In this document: in pieces, positions 7,652-15,636 of the stretch | How the letters are laid out: the number at the start of each line of letters is the position of its first letter | Numbering within the stretch: position 1 is the stretch's first letter | DNA from: Candidatus Omnitrophota bacterium | GTDB taxonomy: Bacteria; Omnitrophota; Gorgyraeia; JAHIPI01 | Direction: 5' to 3' | Length of the DNA stretch: 42,899 nt | Assembly (NCBI GenBank): GCA_018894435.1 | Contig: JAHIPI010000012.1 | Location: forward strand, 1-42,899 | The notes under the pieces: model-generated | Told to the model about the DNA's origin: nothing | Seen by the model: only the letters and a program-made list of their open reading frames with translations | Database searches by the model: none | Made by a program: the position numbers and the translations under genes

Positions 7652-8098
7652 ATGACAAAGACAAAAGAAAGACGCAGGCAGTATCTGGTAAATAAGAAAC
7701 TGCAGCTTGAATTTGTCAGATTACTTATCATGCAGGCGGCCGTACCTATAATAGTGCTCGGCGCGTCGCTGTACATAGTAAATAATATGTATCTTTTGCG
7801 TATGCAGGCCATAGTAGGCAGTTCAATCATATCGGATGCCGAGATACGGGGCATATTGAACTTTTCTATATTTGCGATGCTCGCGCTTTTGGTAATAACA
7901 GCCATTTTGCTATGGTATCTTGGTATAAGGTTTTCTCATCAAGTAGCGGGGCCCCTCCACAAACTTGAAAAGAGCATGGATAAGCTGGCGAGCGGGGAAA
8001 AGGTAGAGCTGATACATTTCCGAAAGACCGATATCATAAACGGCCTCGGCGATAAATTTAATGCCATTGCCAAAAGGTACAATCTGATCAAACAATGA
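7652..8098 (+). CDS. Small two-TM membrane protein with HAMP-like C-terminus
   Basis: This protein has 148 residues. A basic N-terminus (MTKTKERRRQYLVNKK) precedes two predicted membrane helices, about 27-48 and 68-92, separated by a short loop that would face the periplasm. The C-terminal part (about 95-140: HQVAGPLHKLEKSMDKLASGE) has the proline-glycine turn and amphipathic heptads of a HAMP linker. No kinase, cyclase or methyl-accepting output domain follows, so this is a stand-alone TM-HAMP protein of unknown partner. GGGAGG lies just before ATG 7652. It is 17 bases downstream of the protease gene and overlaps recX by the ATGA junction at 8095-8098, so all are probably in one transcript. 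Confidence 0.7.
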   Translation: MTKTKERRRQYLVNKKLQLEFVRLLIMQAAVPIIVLGASLYIVNNMYLLRMQAIVGSSIISDAEIRGILNFSIFAMLALLVITAILLWYLGIRFSHQVAGPLHKLEKSMDKLASGEKVELIHFRKTDIINGLGDKFNAIAKRYNLIKQ

Positions 8099-8577
8099 AA
8101 ACGGATGCCGGCGAGCTCAGAAGAGCAAGACAATCCGCATATGGACTGTTAAAATATAGAGAGAGAAGCCTAAAAGAGATCGCCGACAGGTTGAAAGAGA
8201 AAGGGTTTTCTCCCGATATTTGCGCTAATGTGATAGCCGAGCTTCAAAAGCTCGGCTATCTAGATGATGTGCGCTTTGCGAACGCGCTGGCGCAGGATAT
8301 CCTGAAGTTTAATCCGGCAGGTGTAAGTTTTATACGTTCAAAGCTTTATTCGAAGGGTGTCCCGGCCGGGGTAGCCGATGCAGTAATCTCCGCCATTAAA
8401 GAAGATTATAACGAAAACGAAACCGCGCGCAGATTAGCGGTAATGAAAGCTAAAAGGCTAGAAGACATAGAGCCGCGTAAGGCGAAGCAGAGGATTTATG
8501 GCTTCCTCACGCGCCGTCGTTTCAACCATGATATAATATTAGATGCGCTAAGTGAGATCTTTAAAGATGACAGGTAA
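8095..8577 (+). CDS. recX: Regulatory protein RecX
   Basis: RecX, 160 residues, binds RecA filaments and modulates strand exchange. The protein is all-helical with the three RecX three-helix repeats. The first holds ARQSAYGLLKYRERSLKEIADRL, where the family shows its A-x-LL-xxR-xxS-xxEL pattern. The second has ELQKLGYLDDVRFANALAQD, matching the typical GY(I/L)DD-RFA signature, and the third lies around KRLEDIEPRKAKQRIYGFLTRRRF. The length is normal. ATG 8095 overlaps the upstream stop (ATGA). The gene shares an operon with recA but is separated from it by a protease and a membrane protein, instead of following recA directly. Confidence 0.9.
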   Translation: MKTDAGELRRARQSAYGLLKYRERSLKEIADRLKEKGFSPDICANVIAELQKLGYLDDVRFANALAQDILKFNPAGVSFIRSKLYSKGVPAGVADAVISAIKEDYNENETARRLAVMKAKRLEDIEPRKAKQRIYGFLTRRRFNHDIILDALSEIFKDDR

Positions 8578-11185
8578 TGAGATAAGAAATAAATACTTAA
8601 AGTTTTTTGAATCCAAAAAGCACAGGATAATCCAAAGCGATTCGCTTGTCCCCGCAAATGATTTCTCCGTCCTATTCACTTCCGCAGGCATGAGTCAATT
8701 CAAAGAACAGTTTATGGGGCTGAACATAACTTTCAAAAGGGCCGCGAGCTCGCAGAAGTGCCTTCGGACAGGAGACATTGAAAAGGTCGGCAAGACCGCA
8801 GGGCACCATACTTTTTTTGAGATGCTGGGCAATTTTTCTTTCGGAGATTATTTTAAGAAAGAAGCCATTGCCTGGGCGTGGGAATTTATGACTTCCGAGC
8901 TTAAGCTTCTGCCTGAGAAACTCTGGGTGTCGGTATATAAAGACGACGATGAGGCTTGCAATATATGGAAGAACGACATAAAGATCCCGGTAGAGAGGAT
9001 TAAAAGATACGGCGCGGACGATAATTTCTGGCCGCAAAATGCTATTAGTGACGGCCCTGACGGGCCTTGCGGCCCTTCGAGCGAAATATTTTATGACAGA
9101 GGCGAGGATGTGGGGTGTAAGACCAGGCATTGCGAGCCGTCCTGCAGCTGCGGCAGGTTTGTAGAGGTGTGGAATCTTGTATTTACGCAATTTAATCGGG
9201 CCGGAAAGAATAAAGTTACTCCCCTCAAAAACAAGAATATAGATACAGGGATGGGGCTCGAGAGGATAGCAAGCGTTATGCAGGGTGTTCGGACCAATTT
9301 TGAAACGGACCTTTTTATCCCCATAACAGATGCTATATGCGGATTATCGGATAGCGGAAATAGGGAAAAAGTTAATGCGATTGCCGACCATATGAGGGCG
9401 GCAGTCTTTATGATATCGGACGGTGTACTGCCATCCAATGAGGAGAGAGGCTACGTTTGCCGGATGTTGATAAGAAGGGCGTTCACTTTTGGAAAAGAAC
9501 TGGGCATAGAAACACCTTTTCTTTATAAATTGGCGCAGCCCGTAGCAAGGGTCATGAAAGAACCTTATCCTGAAATCGAAACCATGAGAGAAAATATCGC
9601 CGATGTCATTTTAAATGAAGAGAAGAAGTTTGAAAAGACGTTGGCGGAAGGCGAAAGGATTATTCAGGGAAAAAAGATCATCACGGCCGAGGACCTTTTC
9701 AATTTATATGATACTTGCGGCGTCCCTTTTGGGATAGCCAAGCGAAGCGCGGAAAAAAAAGGAATCCCCGTAGAAAAGGGCGCGCTGGAGGGGGCAAAAG
9801 AGTTTATGGAGCGACAGAGAGAGCTTGCCAGGTCTAAAAGCAAGATGAGCAAATCAATATTTGATGATTCCAAAAGCGAAGATACAATTAAGAAACTTTC
9901 GGAGTCATTGAAAAAGACCGTTTTTCTGGGATATTCCGGCCTTGAGACTGGCGCAAAGGTCCTGGCGATCGTTAAGGGGGGAAGTAAGATCAAATCCGCG
10001 AAAAGCGGCGATAAGGCGGAGATCATACTGGATGAAACGCCATTTTACGGCGAATCGGGCGGACAGATAGGCGATTCCGGAGAGATTGCCGGCCGTTCAG
10101 GTAAGGCGCGTGTTCTGGGTACTAAAAAAGTCGGGAACGTGACTGTTCACATCGCTGAAGTTACAAAAGGTGAAATAAAAGAAGGCAGCAGTATTAAGGC
10201 GCTTGTTGATAAGGACACACGGCTGGATATTGCGCGAAACCACACCGCGACGCACCTGCTTCATTATGCCCTCAGGGAAGTTTTGGGAAAACATGTCAAG
10301 CAGTCGGGATCGCTCGTGGCTAAAGAGAGGCTGCGGTTCGACTTTACCCATTTTAAAGCGGTGGATAGAAGAGAGCTTGACCGCATAGAAGAGATAGTCA
10401 ATGAATTGATAAGAGAGAATATTAAAGTTAAATCAGAGAATCTTTCGCAAGGCGAGGCAAAGAAGAAGGGCGCCATAGCGCTCTTTGGAGAAAAATACGG
10501 AAAGAAAGTCAGGATGATTTCCGTTGGAGAATGCTCTAGAGAGCTTTGCGGCGGGACACACCTTGACTATACAGGCCAGATAGGACTTTTCAGGATAGTA
10601 AGCGAGGGTTCGGTAGCAAGCGGCATGCGGCGCATAGAAGCGATTACAGGAAGGCGCGCATACAAGAGCGTTCGGGACGATGAAGAACTCATATCGGATA
10701 CAGCGTCCCTTTTAAAGACGACAAAAGCAAATCTTAAAAAGGCGGCGGAAGAGGCAATACTTAAAGCTAAGAGCCTTACAAAAGAAGGGGTCAAAGAAAA
10801 TAAGGTAGCTGCTCTTGATATTGAAGGTTTAATCGCAAAATCAGAAGATATGGATGGCATAAAAGTCGTATCGGCCGATATTGCGAATGCCGACATAACG
10901 GTGCTTAGGGATATAGCCGATGACATAAAGAGAAAGGCCGGATCATCCCTAGTAGTACTCGGTTCGTCAGTCGAAGGAAAAGTATCGCTTGTCTGCTCTG
11001 TCAGTGACAAAGCGGTAGCCAGAGGCCTTGACGCGGGAAATATAATCAAAAAGGTCGCCTTTATAGTAGGCGGTTCGGGCGGAGGTAGGCCGACATTTGC
11101 CCATGCGGGCGGCAGGGACGTCAATAAGCTGAAAGAGGCGCTTAGAGAGGCCTTAAATATAGTTCGGAGGGAGATCAAAAAGTGA
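8567..11185 (+). CDS. alaS: Alanine--tRNA ligase
   Basis: AlaRS, 872 residues, charges tRNA-Ala and hydrolyses mischarged tRNA. The class II catalytic core fills about residues 1-240 (FTSAGMSQFKEQF, HHTFFEMLGNFSFGDYF, DGPDGPCGPSSEI, DTGMGLERIASV), followed by the tRNA-recognition helices. The editing domain (about 550-700) has the zinc motifs HTATH and CGGTH, and the C-terminal C-Ala domain has GGSGGGRPTFAHAGG. A Cys-rich loop (GCKTRHCEPSCSCGRF) lies in the catalytic domain, as in many bacterial AlaRS. The start is set at ATG 8567, 11 bases inside recX; GTG 8552 is an alternative. The stop overlaps hisD by GTGA. No T-box leader precedes it, consistent with an internal operon position. Confidence 0.97.
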   Translation: MTGNEIRNKYLKFFESKKHRIIQSDSLVPANDFSVLFTSAGMSQFKEQFMGLNITFKRAASSQKCLRTGDIEKVGKTAGHHTFFEMLGNFSFGDYFKKEAIAWAWEFMTSELKLLPEKLWVSVYKDDDEACNIWKNDIKIPVERIKRYGADDNFWPQNAISDGPDGPCGPSSEIFYDRGEDVGCKTRHCEPSCSCGRFVEVWNLVFTQFNRAGKNKVTPLKNKNIDTGMGLERIASVMQGVRTNFETDLFIPITDAICGLSDSGNREKVNAIADHMRAAVFMISDGVLPSNEERGYVCRMLIRRAFTFGKELGIETPFLYKLAQPVARVMKEPYPEIETMRENIADVILNEEKKFEKTLAEGERIIQGKKIITAEDLFNLYDTCGVPFGIAKRSAEKKGIPVEKGALEGAKEFMERQRELARSKSKMSKSIFDDSKSEDTIKKLSESLKKTVFLGYSGLETGAKVLAIVKGGSKIKSAKSGDKAEIILDETPFYGESGGQIGDSGEIAGRSGKARVLGTKKVGNVTVHIAEVTKGEIKEGSSIKALVDKDTRLDIARNHTATHLLHYALREVLGKHVKQSGSLVAKERLRFDFTHFKAVDRRELDRIEEIVNELIRENIKVKSENLSQGEAKKKGAIALFGEKYGKKVRMISVGECSRELCGGTHLDYTGQIGLFRIVSEGSVASGMRRIEAITGRRAYKSVRDDEELISDTASLLKTTKANLKKAAEEAILKAKSLTKEGVKENKVAALDIEGLIAKSEDMDGIKVVSADIANADITVLRDIADDIKRKAGSSLVVLGSSVEGKVSLVCSVSDKAVARGLDAGNIIKKVAFIVGGSGGGRPTFAHAGGRDVNKLKEALREALNIVRREIKK

Positions 11186-12402
11186 AAGTACTCAAGCTTA
11201 CCGGAAAGCAATTTGAGAAATTAAGCCGGAGAAATCTCGCAAGAAATAAAAGGGTAATCAGCAGTGTCGAGAAGATACTGGAGGACGTGAGGCAGGCAGG
11301 CGACGAGGCGGTCCTTAAGTATACACGAAAATTCGATAAGGTCAAGCTTTCGGCAAAAGAGTTGAAGGTATCGGAACGCGAAACGAACGGCGCGTATCAG
11401 GATATAAGCCCCGATTTTGTGAATAATCTTAAACTTATAATCGACAACATAAGCAAATTCTACAAGAGGCAATTTAAGAAATCGTGGAAGATTTTGGATG
11501 AGGACGGCGTAATGCTCGGAGAGAAGCATGAGCCGCTTGATACGGTGGGCGTATATGTCCCGAGCGGAACAGTGCCTTTGATATCAAGCGTATATATGAC
11601 GGTACTTCCGGCGCGGCTTGCGGGAGTGAAACGCATAATACTCGCAACCCCGCCCAATAAATATAAAAGCGTCGACCCCCATATTTTGGTCGTAGCAAAT
11701 TTGCTTAAAGTGGATGAAGTCTATAAAGTCGGCGGCGCTCAGGCCATAGCGGCACTTGCGTTTGGGACGAAGACGATACCCAGGGTTGACAAGATAATAG
11801 GCCCGGGCAATCAATATGTAACGGAAGCAAAGAGGCAGGTATTCGGATATTGCGATATAGATATGATAGCGGGGCCGAGTGAGGTAGTAGTTTTGGCAAA
11901 CCAGAACTCAAACCCGGAATATGTAAAAGCGGATCTTCTCGCGCAGGGTGAACACCACATGGGCCTGGCTATTTTAGTTACGAATTCAAAGAAGCTTGCG
12001 CGTATGATGCGTCGCGAAGTCGAAAAAGGATATATAATCCTCGTAAGGAATATGGAAGAGGCGGTTTCGGTAATAAACGATATTGCGCCTGAACATCTGG
12101 AGATACAAATAAAAAATGCCCAGAAGGTCATAAAAAAAATAAAGAATGCCGGCGCTATATTTATAGGGCCTTATTCGCCTACAGCCGTAGGAGATTATGT
12201 TGCGGGGCCTTCGCATGTTCTCCCGACCGGCGGGACTGCCCGTTTCTTTTCAGGGCTAGGCCTTTCGGATTTTGTAAAGAGCATCCATGTGATAAGTTAT
12301 ACGAAAAAAGGGCTTGAAAAAGCGCGTGCCAGCTTGGAAAAATTAGCGGAAATGGAAGGCCTGCCGAAGCACTTGGAATCGGTTAGGGCGCGTTTTAAGT
12401 AA
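11182..12402 (+). CDS. hisD: Histidinol dehydrogenase
   Basis: HisD, 406 residues, oxidises L-histidinol to L-histidine in two NAD-dependent steps (last steps of histidine biosynthesis). The family blocks are present: YVPSGTVPLISS, GPGNQYVTEAKR, AGPSE, IAPEHLE (catalytic Glu-His), and VGDYVAGPSHVLPTGG with a zinc-ligand Asp. The C-terminal His in GLPKHLESVRARF is kept. The zinc-ligand segment reads AQGEHH where most enzymes have AQAEHD or similar; the Gln and first His ligands are conserved. It is slightly shorter than the usual 430 residues. It starts with GTG at 11182, overlapping the alaS stop. A 150-base gap carrying a hairpin and an 80-base repeat separates it from hisB. Confidence 0.95.
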   Translation: MKVLKLTGKQFEKLSRRNLARNKRVISSVEKILEDVRQAGDEAVLKYTRKFDKVKLSAKELKVSERETNGAYQDISPDFVNNLKLIIDNISKFYKRQFKKSWKILDEDGVMLGEKHEPLDTVGVYVPSGTVPLISSVYMTVLPARLAGVKRIILATPPNKYKSVDPHILVVANLLKVDEVYKVGGAQAIAALAFGTKTIPRVDKIIGPGNQYVTEAKRQVFGYCDIDMIAGPSEVVVLANQNSNPEYVKADLLAQGEHHMGLAILVTNSKKLARMMRREVEKGYIILVRNMEEAVSVINDIAPEHLEIQIKNAQKVIKKIKNAGAIFIGPYSPTAVGDYVAGPSHVLPTGGTARFFSGLGLSDFVKSIHVISYTKKGLEKARASLEKLAEMEGLPKHLESVRARFK

Positions 12403-12416
12403 GCCATAGAAGCCGT

Positions 12417-12439
12417 AACCAGAAGCGATAAGTCTGGTT
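12417..12439 (+). other. Hairpin after hisD
   Basis: AACCAGA (12417-12423) and TCTGGTT (12433-12439) form a perfect 7-base stem with a 9-base loop. No T-run follows, so it does not look like an intrinsic terminator; it may be a processing or stability element at the hisD 3' end. Confidence 0.45.
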
Positions 12440-12450
12440 GTAATGCCATA

Positions 12451-12530
12451 CGGCGGGACATGTTCCGTGGTACTAATCTGGCAATTCTAACCAGGTTAGA
12501 TTTGTCAGGTTGCGAGGAACGTGTCCCGCG
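12451..12530. repeat. 80-base hairpin repeat, copy 1 (GGGACATGTTCC family)
   Basis: An 80-base element identical in length and matching 71 of 80 positions to 21537-21616. The ends GGGACATGTTCC and GGAACGTGTCCC pair, and the centre (TGGCAATTCTAACC against GGTTAGATTTGTCA) extends the fold into one long imperfect hairpin. It lies between hisD and hisB, 22 bases before the hisB start. It is open in the hisB frame but is not part of the protein. Confidence 0.85.
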
Positions 12531-12552
12531 TCAACGCAAGACGGAGAAAAAT

Positions 12553-13164
12553 ATGAAAAAGAGAGAAGCGCCTATAGACAGGAAGACCAAAGAAACAGCG
12601 ATAACCGGTAAATTGATCATAGACGGCGGGGGAAAGACAGATATAAAAATCAAGGTAGGCTTTTTAAAACATATGCTTGATTTATTTGTCTTTTGGGGTC
12701 ATTTTGATTTAAATCTAAATGTAGAAGGCGACTTAGAGGTTGATCAGCATCACACGAATGAAGATGTAGGAATATGTTTAGGTAAAGCGTTTAAAAAGGC
12801 GTTGGGCGATTGCACGGGTATTAACCGTATGGGTTCCGCCGAGGTTCCAATGGATGAAGCACAGGCTAAAGTTGTGATTGATATTAGCGGGCGGTACGCG
12901 TTTAGCAAAAAAATTTTCACAGAAGTTCAATCAGCATCAACCGCTTGGTTAAAAGAAGAAGGATATTCATTTAATGATGGTATGGATTTTATAGATAGTT
13001 TTGCAAAAAATCTTAATGCAAATATACATGTAGACATATCTTCTGGTGATGATTTGCACCATATATTAGAGGCCGTTTTCAAAGCATTTGGAAAAGCGCT
13101 GGATCAAGCAACACAAATTGATCCGCGGCGCAAAGAAGTTCCCTCAACAAAAGGGATAATTTAG
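12553..13164 (+). CDS. hisB: Imidazoleglycerol-phosphate dehydratase
   Basis: HisB, 203 residues, is a single-function IGPD that converts imidazole-glycerol phosphate to imidazole-acetol phosphate. Metal-binding histidine clusters are in place: HHTNED in the first repeat and HHILEA in the second, plus KHML, GHFDL and the C-terminal PSTKG phosphate site. Departures from consensus are GFLKHML (Asp usual before His) and HHTNED (HHTVED usual). The start at ATG 12553 follows GGAGA by 5 bases; the frame runs further upstream through the repeat but has no homology there. The gene is AT-richer than its neighbours, and leucine is mostly TTA (7 of 14 codons) against mostly CTT in hisH. That hints at transfer or replacement. 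No histidinol-phosphatase domain is fused. Confidence 0.92.
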   Translation: MKKREAPIDRKTKETAITGKLIIDGGGKTDIKIKVGFLKHMLDLFVFWGHFDLNLNVEGDLEVDQHHTNEDVGICLGKAFKKALGDCTGINRMGSAEVPMDEAQAKVVIDISGRYAFSKKIFTEVQSASTAWLKEEGYSFNDGMDFIDSFAKNLNANIHVDISSGDDLHHILEAVFKAFGKALDQATQIDPRRKEVPSTKGII

Positions 13165-13769
13165 TGATAGCAGTAATCGACTACGGAATGGGAAACCTGG
13201 GCAGCGTATCCAAGGCCCTTAAAAGTTTAGGCGCTGAAGTCAAAGTAACTGCGGCGTGTGCCGATCTGAAAAAAGCGGATAAAATAGTTTTGCCGGGCGT
13301 AGGCGCTTTTAAGGACACTATGGACGCCCTTGCAAGGCTTGGGCTTTCGGAGGCGCTTAAAGACGTGATTCTTTCAAAAAAACCGTATCTCGGTATATGC
13401 CTTGGGCTCGAGATTCTTTTTGAAGAAAGCACAGAAGGCGGAAAAAACGACGGGCTTGGTATTTTAAAGGGCGATGTGGCCAGGTTTGAAGACAGCATTC
13501 TTAAGGTGCCGCATATAGGATGGAATCAGATAAGGCAGAAGAAGGCCGCTTGCCCCTTATTGAAAGGGATATTGGACGATGCCTTTTTCTATTTTGTTCA
13601 CTCCTATTATGTGCGGCCTAAAGATAAAGACGTGGTGGCTTCTGTGACTGATTACGGCGTCGAATTTGCGTCTTTTGTATGGCAGGACAATATATACGCG
13701 GTTCAATTCCATCCCGAAAAAAGCCAGGAAAACGGCATAAGATTTTTGGAGAACTTTATAAGGTTATAG
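13164..13769 (+). CDS. hisH: Imidazole glycerol phosphate synthase subunit HisH
   Basis: HisH, 201 residues, is the glutaminase subunit that passes ammonia to HisF for imidazole ring formation. This class I glutamine amidotransferase has its nucleophile at Cys79 in GICLGLEIL and the dyad His183/Glu185 in QFHPEKSQ. The N-terminal DYGMGNLGSV and PGVGAF segments are typical. It starts with GTG at 13164, sharing one base with the hisB TAG, and ends one base before hisA. The partner hisF is two genes downstream, the usual order H-A-F. Confidence 0.96.
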   Translation: MIAVIDYGMGNLGSVSKALKSLGAEVKVTAACADLKKADKIVLPGVGAFKDTMDALARLGLSEALKDVILSKKPYLGICLGLEILFEESTEGGKNDGLGILKGDVARFEDSILKVPHIGWNQIRQKKAACPLLKGILDDAFFYFVHSYYVRPKDKDVVASVTDYGVEFASFVWQDNIYAVQFHPEKSQENGIRFLENFIRL

Positions 13770-13770
13770 C

Positions 13771-14502
13771 ATGAAAGTAATTCCGGCAATAGACATTAAA
13801 AACGGCAATGTCGTACGCCTTGTAAGGGGCGACTACGAGCAGATAACAGTATATTCTGCCGATCCGTCGGACATGGCAAGACGATGGCATTCGCAGGGCG
13901 CGAGTTTATTACATGTGGTCGATCTTGACGGCGCCCTTTTGGGCGAGCCGAAGAATATGGATTTTGTATCCATGATAGTAAAATCCGTAAGTATACCGGT
14001 TGAGCTGGGGGGAGGTATCCGGAGCCTGGAGTCCATAAAGTGGGCATTTAATATAGGAGTCGCAAAGGTTATTTTAGGCACAAAAATAGTTGAAGATATG
14101 GAGTTTATATCGACTGCCATTAAGCGGTACGGCGAAAAAGTGGTAGTTTCTATAGATGCCAAAAGCGGCTTTGTGATGATGCAGGGATGGACCAAGACAT
14201 CGACCATAAACGCCATAGATATGGCCAGGCGCATGGAGCACCTGGGCGCGTCTTCCGTGATTTATACCGATGTGACCGCAGACGGGACCCTGTCGGGGCC
14301 CAATCTTACGAGGATAGATAATTTTATGAATAACGTCAATATTCCTGTTATTGTAGCCGGCGGCATATCCTCGGTGGACGACCTTAGAAAATTGTGCGCG
14401 CTTAACAGAAAAAACCTAGTGGGCGCCATAGTAGGTAAGGCACTTTATGAAGGCGATGTAAACCTCAGGGAGGCGATATCCGCATGCTTGCGAAGAGAAT
14501 AA
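13771..14502 (+). CDS. hisA: ProFAR isomerase HisA
   Basis: HisA, 243 residues, isomerises ProFAR to PRFAR in histidine biosynthesis. It is a (beta-alpha)8 barrel with the catalytic aspartates Asp8 (PAIDIKNG) and Asp129 (SIDAKSG) and phosphate-binding segments GGGIRS and AGGISS. The residues after the second aspartate ([12 protein letters not shown]) match HisA rather than HisF, where the gene could otherwise be confused. HisA and TrpF activities are sometimes combined in PriA, but a separate trpF lies downstream, so single function is likely. The 3' end overlaps hisF by 19 bases, which suggests coupled translation. Confidence 0.96.
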   Translation: MKVIPAIDIKNGNVVRLVRGDYEQITVYSADPSDMARRWHSQGASLLHVVDLDGALLGEPKNMDFVSMIVKSVSIPVELGGGIRSLESIKWAFNIGVAKVILGTKIVEDMEFISTAIKRYGEKVVVSIDAKSGFVMMQGWTKTSTINAIDMARRMEHLGASSVIYTDVTADGTLSGPNLTRIDNFMNNVNIPVIVAGGISSVDDLRKLCALNRKNLVGAIVGKALYEGDVNLREAISACLRRE

Positions 14503-15248
14503 TACCCTGTCTGGACGTTAAAGAAGGAAGAGTCGTCAAGGGCGTAAATTTTGTAAAATTGCGCGATGCGGGCGATCCCGTTGAGCACGCAAAGCTCTAT
14601 GATAAAGAAGGCGCGGATGAACTCGTATTTCTGGATATAACTGCTTCGCACGAGAAAAGAAAGACGATGGTGGATGTAGTAAGCCGCATAGCGGAATGCG
14701 TCTTTATGCCGTTCACCGTCGGAGGCGGGATAAGCGAGCTCGAAGATGTAAGAAAACTTTTAAATGCCGGATGCGACAAAGTATCCATAAATACCGCAGC
14801 CGTAAAAAAACCTGATTTTATAAAAGAATCATCCGCTAAATTCGGAAGCCAGTGTATAGTTTTGGCGATAGATGCAAAACTGAAGCAGGGGGCGAAGGAT
14901 AAATGGGAAGTATATATAAACGGCGGCAGGGATAATACCGGTATAGACGCGCTGGATTGGGCGAAGAAGGGTACTCGCTTAGGCGCCGGCGAGATACTTT
15001 TGACAAGCATGGATTATGACGGTACCAAAAACGGTTATGACATAGATCTGACGCGCACCATATGCGAAGCGGTCAGCGTGCCGGTCATAGCGTCCGGCGG
15101 CTGCGGCAATTTGGAGCATATGTATGAGGTGCTGACAATGGGATTGGCGGCTGCGGCGCTTGCGGCTTCCATATTTCATTTTCGCGAATATTCAGTACGC
15201 CAGGCGAAGGAGTATTTGCGCGACAAGGGCGTACCTGTTCGGACTTGA
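14484..15248 (+). CDS. hisF: Imidazole glycerol phosphate synthase subunit HisF
   Basis: HisF, 254 residues, is the cyclase subunit that combines PRFAR with ammonia from HisH to give imidazole-glycerol phosphate and AICAR. The catalytic aspartates are Asp11 ([10 protein letters not shown]) and Asp130 (LAIDAKLK). [22 protein letters not shown] and ASGGCGN are standard HisF blocks. ATG 14484 lies within the last codons of hisA. The long overlap and the absence of a better downstream start support coupled translation. Its product feeds HisB, encoded upstream. Confidence 0.97.
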   Translation: MLAKRIIPCLDVKEGRVVKGVNFVKLRDAGDPVEHAKLYDKEGADELVFLDITASHEKRKTMVDVVSRIAECVFMPFTVGGGISELEDVRKLLNAGCDKVSINTAAVKKPDFIKESSAKFGSQCIVLAIDAKLKQGAKDKWEVYINGGRDNTGIDALDWAKKGTRLGAGEILLTSMDYDGTKNGYDIDLTRTICEAVSVPVIASGGCGNLEHMYEVLTMGLAAAALAASIFHFREYSVRQAKEYLRDKGVPVRT

Positions 15249-15257
15249 AAGGATATT

Positions 15258-15635
15258 ATGAAATTTATAAACGATTTAAAATTTAACGACAAAGGATTGA
15301 TGCCCGCTATAATACAGGACTATAAATCGGGCAAGGTGCTGACGCTTTGCTATATGAACCGGCAGGCGCTAGAAAAGACGCTGGAAGAAGGGAAGGTCTA
15401 CCTTTTTCGAAGGTCAAAGAACACGCTCATGATGAAGGGCGAAACGTCCGGCCACATCCAGATAGTGAAAGAAATCTTTATCGACTGCGAGGGCAATTCC
15501 ATCCTCCTTAAGATAGAGCAGAAAGTCGCTGCCTGCCATGCAGGGTATTTTACATGCTACTACAGAAAAGCATCCTCTGACGGCGCGCTTTTGGTTACGG
15601 AAAAGAAGATATTCGATCCAGAGAAAGTCTATTAA
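15258..15635 (+). CDS. hisI: Phosphoribosyl-AMP cyclohydrolase (HisI, single domain)
   Basis: HisI, 125 residues, opens the adenine ring of PR-AMP, the third step of histidine biosynthesis. The YMNRQAL, TSGHIQ and zinc-ligand segments (DCEGNS, ACHAGYFTCYYR) are present. The metal region reads DCEGN where the best-studied enzymes have DCDxD, a substitution to keep in mind but within what I expect of family variation. The protein ends without a PR-ATP pyrophosphatase (HisE) domain, so HisE, like HisG and HisC, must be encoded outside the window. GGA at 15250 precedes ATG 15258 by a normal distance. The stop is one base from trpE, fusing the his and trp gene runs. Confidence 0.94.
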   Translation: MKFINDLKFNDKGLMPAIIQDYKSGKVLTLCYMNRQALEKTLEEGKVYLFRRSKNTLMMKGETSGHIQIVKEIFIDCEGNSILLKIEQKVAACHAGYFTCYYRKASSDGALLVTEKKIFDPEKVY

Positions 15636-15636
15636 G

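Noticed and set aside
10567-11211. Long minus-strand frame (214 codons) opposite alaS, and the plus-strand frame 3834-4592 opposite cinA.
   Set aside because: Both are shadows of strongly conserved genes with no recognisable domain or Shine-Dalgarno; composition is Ser/Leu-rich as expected for antisense frames.
12451-12530. GGGACATGTTCC/GGAACGTGTCCC ends as paired LexA-like operators.
   Set aside because: They form the arms of a repeat found before unrelated genes (hisB, GH94) and none lies at recA.
12460-12552. N-terminal extension of hisB by 31 codons.
   Set aside because: It is read from the 80-base repeat and shows no HisB homology; ATG 12553 has a proper Shine-Dalgarno and begins the conserved region.
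15538-15636. Upstream start for trpE inside hisI.
   Set aside because: This is a second frame over conserved hisI sequence; TrpE homology begins at about 15637.
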